64,000 nt of DNA from Mayamaea pseudoterrestris (taxonomy: Eukaryota; Bacillariophyta; Bacillariophyceae; Sellaphorales; Sellaphoraceae): positions 992,001 to 1,056,000 of the forward strand of contig BROI01000006.1 in NCBI GenBank assembly GCA_027923505.1, written 5' to 3'. Positions 35,301 to 46,170 of the stretch are shown piece after piece (position 1 is the stretch's first letter; each line of letters begins with the position of its first letter). Under the pieces are notes generated by a model. The model saw only the letters and a list, made by a program, of their open reading frames with translations. It made no database searches and had not been told where the DNA came from. A program made the translations under genes and the position numbers.

Positions 35301-36410
35301 AAAGCCAAGGAAACATCAACCGTGCATGAGCCGAGATTAACTACGAAGAAGCCCAAGACGCTTCCCTGGTACTATCACGAAGACACTGTTTACATGCGAG
35401 AAGACTGGAAGACGCTTACTGACATTGGCTGGAATTACGCTCCTAGCGGCTACTACCATCGACCTGAGTATCCGGGACAGCGTTTCGATCTGATGCAATT
35501 ACGTCAGCATTTATGCGCTCATGGCATTCTTGATATAAAGAAGCATCGACGCAAAATTGGACAGAAAGCGTTTGATCGACTGATCAAGTGGATACGTTTC
35601 GTTCATGTCCCAATTTTACCGAACTATTTTAAGCAAAAAATCCAGACGTTGCAGCCTCTGACCGATTTGGACGCCCTCGACGCTCTGACGAGTCAATTTA
35701 ACTTCCAAGTCAAAGGAGACTGGGTGTTCCTTCCCGGATGTGCATCCAAAGACGATCCTGTACATGGTGCCAACTTCGTCTACAAGAACGAAGTCGCCAG
35801 CTGGTTACGTGCTCAGGAAGTTTGGACTTACAACGGAGTGCCTTCATCTCGTCGTAATAGCCGCCAAAAATTAGATGCAGAGACGGAGAAACTCCAATTG
35901 AGGCTTCGGCTGTGGGCAGCTGCCAAAGATGATCCCCTTCCACAATGTCAAGGGGCGAGCGAAAGCGATTTAGTTGACACAGCCGCAGAAGACGCGAATG
36001 AAGAAGACGAATCGGGCGACGATTTGAATGGCCAAGACGATGACGCTAGCATGGAAGAGACGAACGACCTTGACGACAAGAGCTCCGAATACAGCGAGGA
36101 ACCCCAAAATCCGTCGTTCTGCAATCCCTTTGAGAAAGACAGACCAAAATGTCACCAAAATGTTCGTAAAAACTCGTTCGGCAGCAGACAAGACATAAAC
36201 AAAGATCCTGCTGTCGACACTCTTGCTCGCTTGTTCACACAACCTGAAATCGAGGTGCCATCGGACGAGAGCAGCGACGATGACGAAGATTTATTCAACG
36301 ATATGAGTCATAAACAGCAAGACCAGGATGAAGACGACGGCTCGATCGATTCATCATTCCATCGACAAAACGACAGTACAGACGAGCCGATCTTGCTCAC
36401 GCAAGCTTGA
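32349..36410 (+). CDS. Protein with repeated Trp-rich modules, function unknown
   Basis: 1353 residues, one exon, starting at ATG 32349 in a good context (ACCATGG). The N-terminal ~130 residues contain VWYLTDARHWWPSLL, faintly like a PWWP domain. A module recurs: one short copy (33010-33210) and three long ones (33520-34150, 34480-35100, 35360-35950). Its first half has W..L...GY/GW, a Tyr-Pro segment and LRKFLCKFGIP; its second half has LL..NGF, a W.P(G/N) turn, FIRGAWTLDS and LR.WAAA. Long acidic linkers (TDDE, EEDESGDD) join the modules, and several lysine-rich basic stretches lie before module 2. Acidic/basic linkers and no signal peptide suggest a nuclear protein, which is inference only. 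It is not assigned to a named family. Confidence 0.85.
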   Translation: MASTNASVVTEDALVWYLTDARHWWPSLLEQVDSAKIDPENLSEQDAAELFICMVDKSPLYSVKLLGRSSETLQLICPKSKEARIRQPFLTWFQKCQVFDEVQQQELFGAELAAEYAKGCEMMRDLVMVSKSRSRTSEQAAIAAILTNGNEPRRVSVAPETTMKAQQQQPPSLATAIGNQKDGYAKENASPINSGDDIIPTSNNNDDDSSVPTMNLEIKSHDDWESVWDKLDWAGWENVNGVYAKPGVKYFHGDSSLVDGVDYFTTLEGVQEYVRSAFGWTGPRQARLPTKKPFARAQPIERQLFSTPPDQSTVPQDPGKPLFSSSVKVPRKSATKSTKKKNSSVKTRRVKDSVAEAKYQRAPSRMTKEHNSKTATVRKVSSGSKKKNVSLPQWWIKTPLPSTKRVWKLLKKLGYTCTKTVDGDCYELPEGVYGEPREAPVFASLSGLRKFLCKFGIPKYTKKSIGIDEATYLQRWVTFANVPVTKRDSIRQLKKVVLPSTTNQLSLLLADNGFSTMGGKVWAPNVKHGKHNDEFVFDIGTEQDKLKAFIRGAWTLDSMALSMDIVDDDEPLDIDLLPIGKYAHRTSDAKHLALRFWAVASDDIMLPRFEATEANCKAKQIRFLEMLDDNGAEDETKSVSSDETSVSTENASSQSEATHSSESAAEGTDDEGFGLQSEASDDSLDNGRVVSRPVAPPKQATKRKGKSESVDMPWWKHCALPSSDQAWEILERLGYLHLGGIYKLPLKVDKNQLLAFQSLTGLRKFLCKFGIPTFDRKLISEADATSLTRWVEFANVPVDSRNSLSVLSNVSKPRTQDYLRNLLTRNGFTTVDGKFWAPGYKTAINKKEFIFHESELSEGSDGRSRLKSFIRGAWTLDSNTIYTESTPEKHLNVLLDDSHLKLRVWAAATSESLPTFKYMPDRTTEVKMMEMLPDVSFTDDAAASETEFTDDEQSTKAAKRDESCAKLPLVADLRASPANVKSTRKAKETSTVHEPRLTTKKPKTLPWYYHEDTVYMREDWKTLTDIGWNYAPSGYYHRPEYPGQRFDLMQLRQHLCAHGILDIKKHRRKIGQKAFDRLIKWIRFVHVPILPNYFKQKIQTLQPLTDLDALDALTSQFNFQVKGDWVFLPGCASKDDPVHGANFVYKNEVASWLRAQEVWTYNGVPSSRRNSRQKLDAETEKLQLRLRLWAAAKDDPLPQCQGASESDLVDTAAEDANEEDESGDDLNGQDDDASMEETNDLDDKSSEYSEEPQNPSFCNPFEKDRPKCHQNVRKNSFGSRQDINKDPAVDTLARLFTQPEIEVPSDESSDDDEDLFNDMSHKQQDQDEDDGSIDSSFHRQNDSTDEPILLTQA

Positions 36411-36566
36411 GCGCCATTGTACGGCAATGTATTTCGTTATGCTTGACGACGTATCGACTTTAAAGCTAAGTAAACCGATATTTCCATCGTGAACATGATC
36501 TGCTAAGTAGTAGTTCAAAGTGATAGTTTACCAGTTGTAACTCACTGTAAAGCGACCACTCAATTT

Positions 36567-37261
36567 TCATTTGCCTTGGCCTTGTAGCGTAATGACAATG
36601 TTTCGCTTGTGTCCGCCACCGTAACCTCCTTGATCGCGATGCTCACACAAGTAGATGCCCTGCCAAGTACCAAGAGCAAGCCTTCCCTTGGTGATTGGAA
36701 CGTTAACTGACGCTCCCATCAAACTCGACTTGACGTGGCCAGGCATGTCGTCGTCACCTTCCAGTGTGTGTTTAAAGGTTCCATCGCGGTTCCACTGAGC
36801 GGGTACAATTCTGTTGAGAGCCGTCTCCATATCTAGACGTACGTCGGGATCAGCATTCTCGTTAATGGTCAGTGAAGCGGATGCTGTGACAATGAGTGAG
36901 CAAACGTTTTAGTAGGACAATCTCCTGCCAACGTCACGAAACAACAACTGCACAATTTTCCCTTCACAAATGACCTACTATGCTGAATGAACAGGTTCAT
37001 GAGACCCATTTCCATTCCAGCCAGATCGTTTTGAATTGCTCGCTGAATCTGCGAGGTGACCAAGTGGCAGCCTCGGCTGGGAGCAGTAATGGAAATGGTG
37101 TGTTGAAAGAACAGGGGCTTCATGTTTGTCGTGCTGCTGCTATCGTTTGAAATCGTTAAAGCCAAACAAGTAGAAGATGAAGAGGCGAGTACTGGCAGAA
37201 CAAAGGATGCTGATAATGAAAGAAAGGAGGACAAGACCAAGATGGACGAAAGGATTCTCAT
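36567..37261 (-). CDS. YjbQ/UPF0047 family protein, plastid-targeted
   Basis: Predicted 199 residues from exons 37261-36979 and 36883-36567. The 95-base intron (GTAGGT at 36978, ending TCACAG) splits a Thr codon and restores the family motif FIQHTSASLTINENADP. Further family motifs are HTLEGDDDMPGH, PITKGRLALGTWQG and YLCEHRD. The family is compact and metal-binding; YjbQ members have been reported to show thiamine-phosphate synthase side activity. The N-terminus from the chosen start is a signal peptide followed by SASFVLP, an ASAFAP-like plastid motif. An in-frame ATG at 37306 is the alternative start. The gene is divergent with the acidic protein at 37894; array 2 begins only 72 bases upstream. 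Confidence 0.93.
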
Positions 37262-37332
37262 GGTGGAAAACAATCGAAAATGCATTCGTTGTCGATGCCG
37301 AGTCAATACCGATGACTTGCACTTTCGTCTTG

Positions 37333-37721
37333 TGACGTAATTGACACTGGCACTCGTTTCATACTATTGCCTGCTGACGTAATTGACACTGGCACTCGTT
37401 TCGTAATATAGCCTTATGACGTAATTGACACTGGCACTCGTTTCGCACTATTGCCTTGTGACGTAGTTTTCACTGGCACTCGTTTCGCACTATTGCCTTA
37501 TGACGCAGTTTTCACTGGCACTCGTTTCGCACCATTGACGTATGACGCAGTTTTCACTGGCACTCGTTTCATACTATTGCCTTGTGACGCAGTTTTCACT
37601 GGCACTCGTTTCTCACTATTGCCTTATGACGCAGTTTTCACTGGCACTCGTTTCATACTATTGCCTTTTGACGTAATTGACACTCGCACTCGTTTAACAC
37701 TATTGCCTTCTGAAGTACACG
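37333..37721 (+). promoter_or_regulatory. 42-bp repeat array 2 (nine units), YjbQ/acidic-protein promoter
   Basis: Nine tandem units in the order aaabbbbba (types as in array 1; unit 4 is a b unit with TGACGT). The array lies 72 bases upstream of the YjbQ-type ATG and 173 bases upstream of the ATG at 37894. As 42 is divisible by three, a frame stays open through it, encoding TGTRF-type repeats; this is a by-product and not a gene. Confidence 0.75.
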
Positions 37722-37893
37722 CACGTCTACTCCGTCTCTACGTAGGATCAGTACTGAATTCTCGTAGGCTCAAGTCGCTGGACAACCTCAAGCGTTGCGG
37801 CCATGACGAAAGAAGACCATTGGACGACTGTCGATTGATCGACTGCTTTCGTCCTGTGAACCATTGACACTAGAACGTCAATTACTACAAATA

Positions 37894-38640
37894 ATGTCTT
37901 CCGCCAATTACTTCAAGACTCTATTGTACCGCCAATTGGCTGGCTTCCGACGCACGCTTTCGAGCGAGGCCGTATGGATCGTTCCCGCTGGTCTTGGCGC
38001 TGGATGGCTCCTTTGGCCGGCCATGGACCATGAATGGAAGATGGAACTGGGACTGGCACGCGATCCTGACGCCGAAATGTTCAAGGTGCAAGAAATGAAG
38101 AAGCAGCGTTACGAAGCCAAGTTTGGCAAGAGTATGGACGCCAAGGATGAAGACGAAGAGGAGGAAGATGAGCCTGAAGATGACGAGGAGGAAAAGGAGG
38201 ACGGACCTGAAGAGGAAGCACCAGAGGAAGAGTCCGAGGAGGAAGGAATTGGCGGAGGTGATGATGATGCCAATGACACGGGCGACGATGACGACGATGC
38301 TGCTGGCGACGACGAGGAAGAGGAGGAAGAAGAAGAAGAATCACCAATTCAAGTGCCGCCCCTCTACGTTCCCACCAAGGGCAAGCTTACGCCAGAACAA
38401 GTGTGGGACAATTACACAATCAGGGTATGTATCGAGTGTAGGTGAGAGGTGCTGTTTGTGCGTCGATTCGCTGTCTAATTGGTTCTTGTTTTCTTAGGCG
38501 GTCAACTGGTTGGCAGACGACGATGATGACGAGGATGAAGGTACGTATTGTCGCATCGAAGGTTTTAAGTTTGTTAGCATATCAAATGACTCACTCTTTA
38601 ACGTTGCTGCATTTGTATCGATGCAGAGGATGACGAGTAA
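37894..38640 (+). CDS. Small acidic membrane protein, function unknown
   Basis: Predicted 195 residues from three exons: 37894-38424, 38498-38540 and 38627-38640. Introns of 73 and 86 bases start GTATGT and GTACGT and end TTCTTAG and GATGCAG. The exon sum is an exact multiple of three. A basic, amphipathic N-terminus precedes one hydrophobic segment (~27-44, VWIVPAGLGAGWLLWPAM), as in small mitochondrial inner-membrane proteins. Residues ~78-152 are almost only Glu and Asp, then a short PPLYVPTKG segment and VWDNYTIRAVNWL before an acidic end. The last part recalls accessory subunits of respiratory complexes, but no family was recognised. Confidence 0.8.
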
Positions 38641-38993
38641 GCAATCGAGGATGGTTATGTTGGCATCCCGGCGTTTGCCTCGCTTGATCAAATTCATTGG
38701 GGTACAACCATAACTTGCTAATGAATCGTTGCTTGCGTTTATGTATAAACCAACTTTGTTGGTATAGGAGTAGGTTGCCTCATGGGCGAAGGGCCTTAGC
38801 TGATGTGCGAATGGGTGACGCATGTCGCGTCATGCATCGTCGCCGCATCACAGTCAATGCGGCAAAACCATGACAAAAGCGGCCGTCAATCCAACTCGCT
38901 GTACTCGTATAATATCAGCCAAAAAGTCGAGACGATATACTACAAGCACGATTGTTGTTGAATAAACTGAGTCCGAGGACAAGATAAATCATC
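38641..38993. other. Spacer upstream of glutathione transferase
   Basis: 353 bases without a gene. It holds the TGACGC dyad described separately, and is otherwise featureless to inspection. Confidence 0.5.
38816..38832. promoter_or_regulatory. TGACGC inverted repeat upstream of GST
   Basis: TGACGCATGTCGCGTCA has perfect 6-base arms around five bases and lies 162 bases before the glutathione transferase start. The half-site is the same as in type-b units of the 42-bp arrays. Binding by a bZIP protein is inference. Confidence 0.4.
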
Positions 38994-39776
38994 ATGCCGC
39001 CGTTTCCAAATGCAACTCCCTCCATCATGATTTTCTTCTGCATCACGCACCTCCTTCTTGCATCGGCATTCGCCTTTACAACCAGCCCCAACCTTCCACA
39101 TCGCCATACACATACACAAACAAACTCCAAGACTGCACTCTCCATGGGTTTGACTCTCTACGGACATCCAGGAACTCGATCGCCCCTCTGCAACTGGGCG
39201 GCCAACGAACTGGGCGTGACGCTTCAGGCTGGCGATTTGCATCAGAATCCTCATCCCTTTCATCAACTCCCATGCTTGACGGACGATAATGACGTGCTCG
39301 TCTTTGAATCGGGCGCCATTCTCGCCTACTTGGTGCAGCATTACGGAGACGATAAACTTTCAAAGGCCGACAAGGCTTCCATCCTTGCGTGGATTGTATG
39401 GGCAAATGCAAGTTTGGATGGCATCTGCTTCAAGGAAACGCCCGACGGCAAGGTGTATGACACTGCATTACGAAACGCCAGCAACCAAAAGATGGCTCGA
39501 CTCGATAGCATTCTGCAGGAGCAAAAATATTGCTTGGTGCCGTCGGTTGGATTCAGTGTGGCGGACGTTGCCGTCGCTTCCTACTTGCTGTATGCGCTCC
39601 AGTTCTTTCCAGACTTGGACATGAGTCCATGGCCGGCCGTCAAGGAATACATGAAGCAATCTGCTAGTCGATCTGCCTATGGAGCAGCGTTTGGAGCGGC
39701 GGTGCAGTCGAAGCTGGTGAGTGCCCTTTCGAGCGATGTTCCGCCGACCAAGAAGAAGCTTTTTGGTGTATTGTAA
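38994..39776 (+). CDS. Glutathione S-transferase-like protein, plastid-targeted
   Basis: 260 residues, one exon. The mature part begins near residue 51 (MGLTLYGHPGTRSPLCNWA), a thioredoxin-fold N-terminal domain with the cis-Pro loop LPCLTD and glutathione-contact FESGAILAYL; the all-helical C-terminal domain follows (FSVADVAVASYLL near 185). The N-terminus has a hydrophobic signal peptide and ASAFAF, a canonical diatom plastid-targeting motif. Translation could start at 38994 or at the second ATG, 39027, directly before the signal peptide. The substrate is unknown. The gene converges with the transporter on the minus strand. Confidence 0.9.
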   Translation: MPPFPNATPSIMIFFCITHLLLASAFAFTTSPNLPHRHTHTQTNSKTALSMGLTLYGHPGTRSPLCNWAANELGVTLQAGDLHQNPHPFHQLPCLTDDNDVLVFESGAILAYLVQHYGDDKLSKADKASILAWIVWANASLDGICFKETPDGKVYDTALRNASNQKMARLDSILQEQKYCLVPSVGFSVADVAVASYLLYALQFFPDLDMSPWPAVKEYMKQSASRSAYGAAFGAAVQSKLVSALSSDVPPTKKKLFGVL

Positions 39777-39905
39777 GGAATGAACTACCGGCAAACTAGT
39801 GACAGAATAGAGTTCATAAATCTATATACAAGATGTCTATACACTATGTACAAGCTTATTCATAGTATTCTTAAGGCCATGCGCCAGCCAACTCGCATTG
39901 TCTTA

Positions 39906-41234
39906 CTACACAGTCGTTTGCGTCAAATGCATCCATCCACTCAGCATGACGAGCAACGTACCCAGCACATGCGCCCACGGCATTGGTTTGCCACGACCCT
40001 TCTCGCCTCCCATTAGTGACTCAATGACGCCGGCCAAGACGAGTCCAAACATGAGAGCAAATCCCTTGCTCACGGCGCCAGTGTGCTTGTGCACCAAGAC
40101 GGTCAAGACGCCGCCGAGTGCCTTGGAAACGACTGGATACCAGGTTTGATATGTCCAACCGTCAAAGAATGCAGTCGAGGTCTGCTTCATCTGCTGTGGT
40201 CCAACGTGTTTTCGCTTTCTACTTTGACGTTTCGTCGCAGCAATGACGGCGCGACTCACTGCCAGCGTCAAGGCCGAATACAGCGACACCTCCATGGCGT
40301 AAACGTAGGCGTTCCTTCCAAAGCTGCCAGTCGCCTGCACGCCCTTTTGACTCAGTGCACCCGCCAGTCCCGACAAGAGGGTGGCAGTGGCGCACGGCAA
40401 GACGCCCAACCAAAAGCGTTCCTGGCGTATTTTGGTAGTTGCGCCGGCAGCCGTAGCAGCATCGTTTGTCTTGGTCGTTTTGCTTGAGTTACTCTTCACT
40501 GTCGCATCATTGTCTCGCTGAAATAGCAGTGCACTAAAAAACAAGACACTGAGAGCCAGCATTTGCCGTAACGATTGCGACTTGTTGAGCAACAAGTAGC
40601 ACCACAGTGCGGCGCTCAGCGTCTTGGTTTGCGACAAGCCGTTAAAGGCTATCGCGTCAAGCTTTTGGTGCGAAACGTACTGCAGCACGTTTTGCAACGC
40701 ATATAATGCCGCAGGTAATCCAGCCACGACGAGACTGCTAGACAGTAGTGAGACTGCAGCAGTCTTGTCGGTCAAAACGTTTGCAACCTGCGAAACGACT
40801 GGCATCCACTTTTGCCGACTTGCCGTGGTCAGTAGCAATACACCTGCCAGTGAAGCTTTGGTGATTTCCTCCACGAGTGCGACTGACGTTGTAGAGACTG
40901 ACTTTGCAATGTATTTCTTGGATAGTCGTGGTTGGAGTGCGTAATGAACGGCTAAGAGCAGCATGTAGAAAATGCTCATGGGAGTGAGCGATGTAGAGGA
41001 AGGATGCTGCAATACATGCTGATACAAGGCTGCTGTTCCTCCTAGTAATGAAACGGGTGCAGCGACTTGTCGGATCCAATAGTGTTGGTGATGCGAATTG
41101 TTTAGGAGTACGTCGTTGGATATTTTTGTCATCCATAAAGGTGGTCGAAACGAAGATGATGAAAGAGTAATTTGATTTCTCTTTGATTTCCCTTGCGTCT
41201 TTCCTTTTGCTATGAATGGATGTTGCTGCATCAT
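39906..41234 (-). CDS. Nucleotide-sugar transporter (SLC35A-like)
   Basis: 442 residues, one exon, about ten hydrophobic segments. Motifs include ALYALQNVLQYVS, FNGLSQTKTLSAALW and, near the end, YQTWYPVVSKALGG.L, all typical of the UDP-galactose/CMP-sialic-acid transporter family, which moves nucleotide sugars into the Golgi or ER lumen. The loop between ~245 and 270 is Thr/Asn/Ala-rich and probably cytosolic. The first ~55 residues are polar and unassigned. Substrate cannot be told from sequence. The start is divergent with ThiC. Confidence 0.88.
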   Translation of the reverse strand: MMQQHPFIAKGKTQGKSKRNQITLSSSSFRPPLWMTKISNDVLLNNSHHQHYWIRQVAAPVSLLGGTAALYQHVLQHPSSTSLTPMSIFYMLLLAVHYALQPRLSKKYIAKSVSTTSVALVEEITKASLAGVLLLTTASRQKWMPVVSQVANVLTDKTAAVSLLSSSLVVAGLPAALYALQNVLQYVSHQKLDAIAFNGLSQTKTLSAALWCYLLLNKSQSLRQMLALSVLFFSALLFQRDNDATVKSNSSKTTKTNDAATAAGATTKIRQERFWLGVLPCATATLLSGLAGALSQKGVQATGSFGRNAYVYAMEVSLYSALTLAVSRAVIAATKRQSRKRKHVGPQQMKQTSTAFFDGWTYQTWYPVVSKALGGVLTVLVHKHTGAVSKGFALMFGLVLAGVIESLMGGEKGRGKPMPWAHVLGTLLVMLSGWMHLTQTTV

Positions 41235-43538
<2,304 letters not shown>

Positions 43539-43584
43539 AAAGTTTTCAGGTTGGTCAATGCAAAAGTTAGTGTCGGTTTGTGTT

Positions 43585-43690
43585 GCTGTGCGGGAGCCAT
43601 GTTGCTGAGATCTGTCCACCTTGAATTGTTAAATTGGTGTACTGTACCGCTTGAACCTGATCCAAGTTAGTACTTGCGGAGGGAAACAGC
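43585..43690 (+). promoter_or_regulatory. TPP riboswitch in the ThiC 3' UTR
   Basis: The aptamer starts 47 bases after the ThiC stop. P1 is GCTGT (43585) with ACAGC (43686-43690). P2 is GCGG (43590) with CCGC (43647). The invariant CTGAGA is at 43605-43610. The pyrophosphate-sensing half is CTTGAACCTGATCC, with P5 CAAG/CTTG and GCGGAGGGAAA at its end. P3 carries an extended CACC/GGTG hairpin, as in eukaryotic examples. A 3' UTR position on THIC is known from plants and algae, where ligand binding changes 3' splicing and mRNA stability. The splice sites used here cannot be fixed from sequence. Confidence 0.95.
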
Positions 43691-43894
43691 TCATAAACCA
43701 TTGTTAGTAAGAAAAGTTAATTTATTAATGCAGTTGTTGCTATGTATAGCAAAGAAACTTTGGACATAATAGCTTCCATGGGAGCTGAGTAGTGAAAAGT
43801 TCTTCCCAATAGTGGCAGCCAGCTACTGTGGACAAGCCTGGGGCCATGAAATTAAGGCTGTCCCTGTGACAGAACTTGGAGACAAGATGGGCTA

Positions 43895-44584
43895 GTGATG
43901 AATGCATTGCACTTTCTACATCATGAAACAATGCCTGTCAACTGCCAGCTATCAAGTTATACGTCTACCACTGATACCACGTGGCTAGCGCCAATGGGCC
44001 GTTGTTTCTTCCTCCCGAAAAACCATGGAATGCCACTCGCCGTCGGTTTCAACCCAGGCAATTGCCGTTCCGGCTTGGAGCTTCGCAATCATTGCATTGA
44101 GTTTACAGGACTACCGGAAGAAGTCTACAACTGGATGCTGGAGAACCCTCTCTTGGACATGTGGCTACAGGGTTGTCGCATAAGCCCAGAGCTCCTCCAA
44201 GTGGACACCGTCTTTCTGTCGCAGGTGGCGGACACTTGGAACGAGTGGAAGACTCTTCAGACGCGAGCCTCTTTCGACACGTTTAATCAGCCAGACTTGA
44301 CCCTTCGCAGTCGGGTAATCTGGGATCATCTCATCCACACATTGGAGGGTACATGGCCAGAAAAATTGAAGCAATTGGGCGCGCACGCAATGGACATTTT
44401 CGACAGGTCGCCAGAAATCGCACGTTTCCACCATTCTGGTGTGATTTGGGTGTATATAGGGCATGTTATAGGGGCAATTGAATGTCACGGCATCTGCAGG
44501 CTGAGACTGGTGACAAGTTGTCACCAAATACATTGCAGTCTACTGAGACACCCCCCAGGCATGCCATCTTGTAGCGCAGAATGA
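43895..44584 (+). CDS. Unassigned ORF running into satellite B
   Basis: An ATG at 43895 opens a frame whose first ~178 codons look protein-like (FTGLPEEVYNWMLENPLLD, DTFNQPDLTLRSRVIWDHL). From about 44432 the frame runs into the first 169-bp satellite unit, so the last ~50 codons are repeat. No family is recognised. It may be a gene fragment truncated when the satellite expanded, or a real gene whose 3' end was replaced. It lies 204 bases after the TPP riboswitch on the same strand. Confidence 0.45.
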   Translation: MMNALHFLHHETMPVNCQLSSYTSTTDTTWLAPMGRCFFLPKNHGMPLAVGFNPGNCRSGLELRNHCIEFTGLPEEVYNWMLENPLLDMWLQGCRISPELLQVDTVFLSQVADTWNEWKTLQTRASFDTFNQPDLTLRSRVIWDHLIHTLEGTWPEKLKQLGAHAMDIFDRSPEIARFHHSGVIWVYIGHVIGAIECHGICRLRLVTSCHQIHCSLLRHPPGMPSCSAE

Positions 44585-46170
44585 ATGATGATGTTGGCAC
44601 CACTCTGGTGTGATTTGGGCGTATACAGGGCATGTTATATGGGCAAGTGATTGTCAAGGCATCTGCAGGTGGAGACTGGTGAGAAGTTCTCACCAGTCAC
44701 ATTGCAGTCTACTGAGACACCAGCCATGCATATCATTATGTAGCACAGACGGAATAATGATGTTGGCACCATTCTGGTGTAATATGGGCAGCTACAGGGC
44801 TTGCTGTATGATAGGGGCGTTTGAATGTCACGGCATCTGCGGGCTGAGACTGGTGACAAGTTGTCACCAAATACATTGCCATCCCCTGAGACACCAGCCA
44901 AGCCTACCATCTTGTAGCGCAGCCTACATAATGATGTTGGCACCATTCTGGTGGAATTTGGGCACCTACAGGGCTTGCTGTAGGGGCGTTTGAATGTCAC
45001 GGCATCTGCAGGCCGAGACTGGTGACAAGTTGTCACCAAATACATTGCCATCCCCTGAGACAACACACAAGCCTACCATCTTGTAGCGCAGCCTATATAA
45101 TGATGTTGGCACCATTCTGGTGTAATTTGGGCACCTACAGGGCTTGCGGTAGGGCAATGGAATGACACCGCATCTGCAGGCTGAGACTGGTGACAAGTTG
45201 TCACCAAATACATTGCCATCCCCTGAGACACCAGCCAAGCCTACCATCTTGTAGCGCAGCCTATATAATGATGTTGGCACCATTCTGGTGTAATTTATGC
45301 ACGTACAGGGCTTGCGGTAGGGCAATGGAATGACACCGCATCTGCAGGCTGAGACTGGTGACAAGTTGTCACCAAATACATTGCCATCCCCTGAGACACC
45401 AGCCAAGCCTACCATCTTGTAGCGCAGCCTGAATAATGATGTTGGCACCATTCCAGTGTAATTTGGGCACCTGCAGGGCTGGCTGTAGAGGCATTTGAAT
45501 GTCACGGCATCTGGGGGCTGAGACTGGTGACAAGTTGTCACCAAATACATTGACATCCCCTGAGACAACTGCCAAGCCTACCATCTTGTAGCGCAGCTGG
45601 AATAATGATGTTGGCACCTTTCTAGTGTAATTTGGGCACCTACAGGGCTTGCGGGACGGTGACAAGTTGTCACCAAATACATTGCCATCCCCTCAGACAC
45701 CAGATAAGCCTACCATTTTGTAGCGCAGCCTGAATAATGATGTTGGCAGCATTCCGGTGTGTTTTGGGTGTATACAGGGTATGTTATAGGGGCAATTGAA
45801 TGACACGGCATCTGGGGGCTGAGACTGGTGACAAGTTGTCACCAAATACATTGACATCCCCTGAGACAACTGCCAAGCCTACCATTTTGTAGCGCAGCCT
45901 GAATAATGATGTTGGCAGCATTCCAGTGTAATTTGGGCACCTACAGGGCTTGCTGGAGAGGCGTTTGAATGTCACAGCATCTGCAGGCTGAGACTGGTGA
46001 CAAGTTGTCACCAAATACATTGCCATCCCCTGAGACACCTGCCAAGCCTACCATCTTGTAGCGCAGCCTAAATAATAATGTTGTCAGCATTCCGGTGTGA
46101 TTAATAGGTTGCACTTGCAGAGGCTTGTTGAAGGGCATTTGAATGTCACGGCATCCTGGGCCTGTGATGA
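44432..46170. repeat. Satellite B, block 1 (169-bp units)
   Basis: About ten units. Each has the dyad GGTGACAAGTTGTCACC, then CATTGCCATCCCCTGAGACA, a CACCA-TTC-TGGTG hairpin, and CTACAGGGC. Units in this block are more varied in length than in block 2, with insertions and deletions near 45655 and 45780. Minus-strand ORFs of 80-90 codons recur in each unit but change frame, since 169 is not a multiple of three. Confidence 0.93.

Noticed and set aside
37451-37867. 138-codon plus-strand ORF through array 2, with similar ones in arrays 1 and 3
   Set aside because: The 42-bp period keeps any stop-free frame open, and the peptide is a TGTRF-type repeat. Open frames occur on either strand, and the arrays sit between start codons of real genes.
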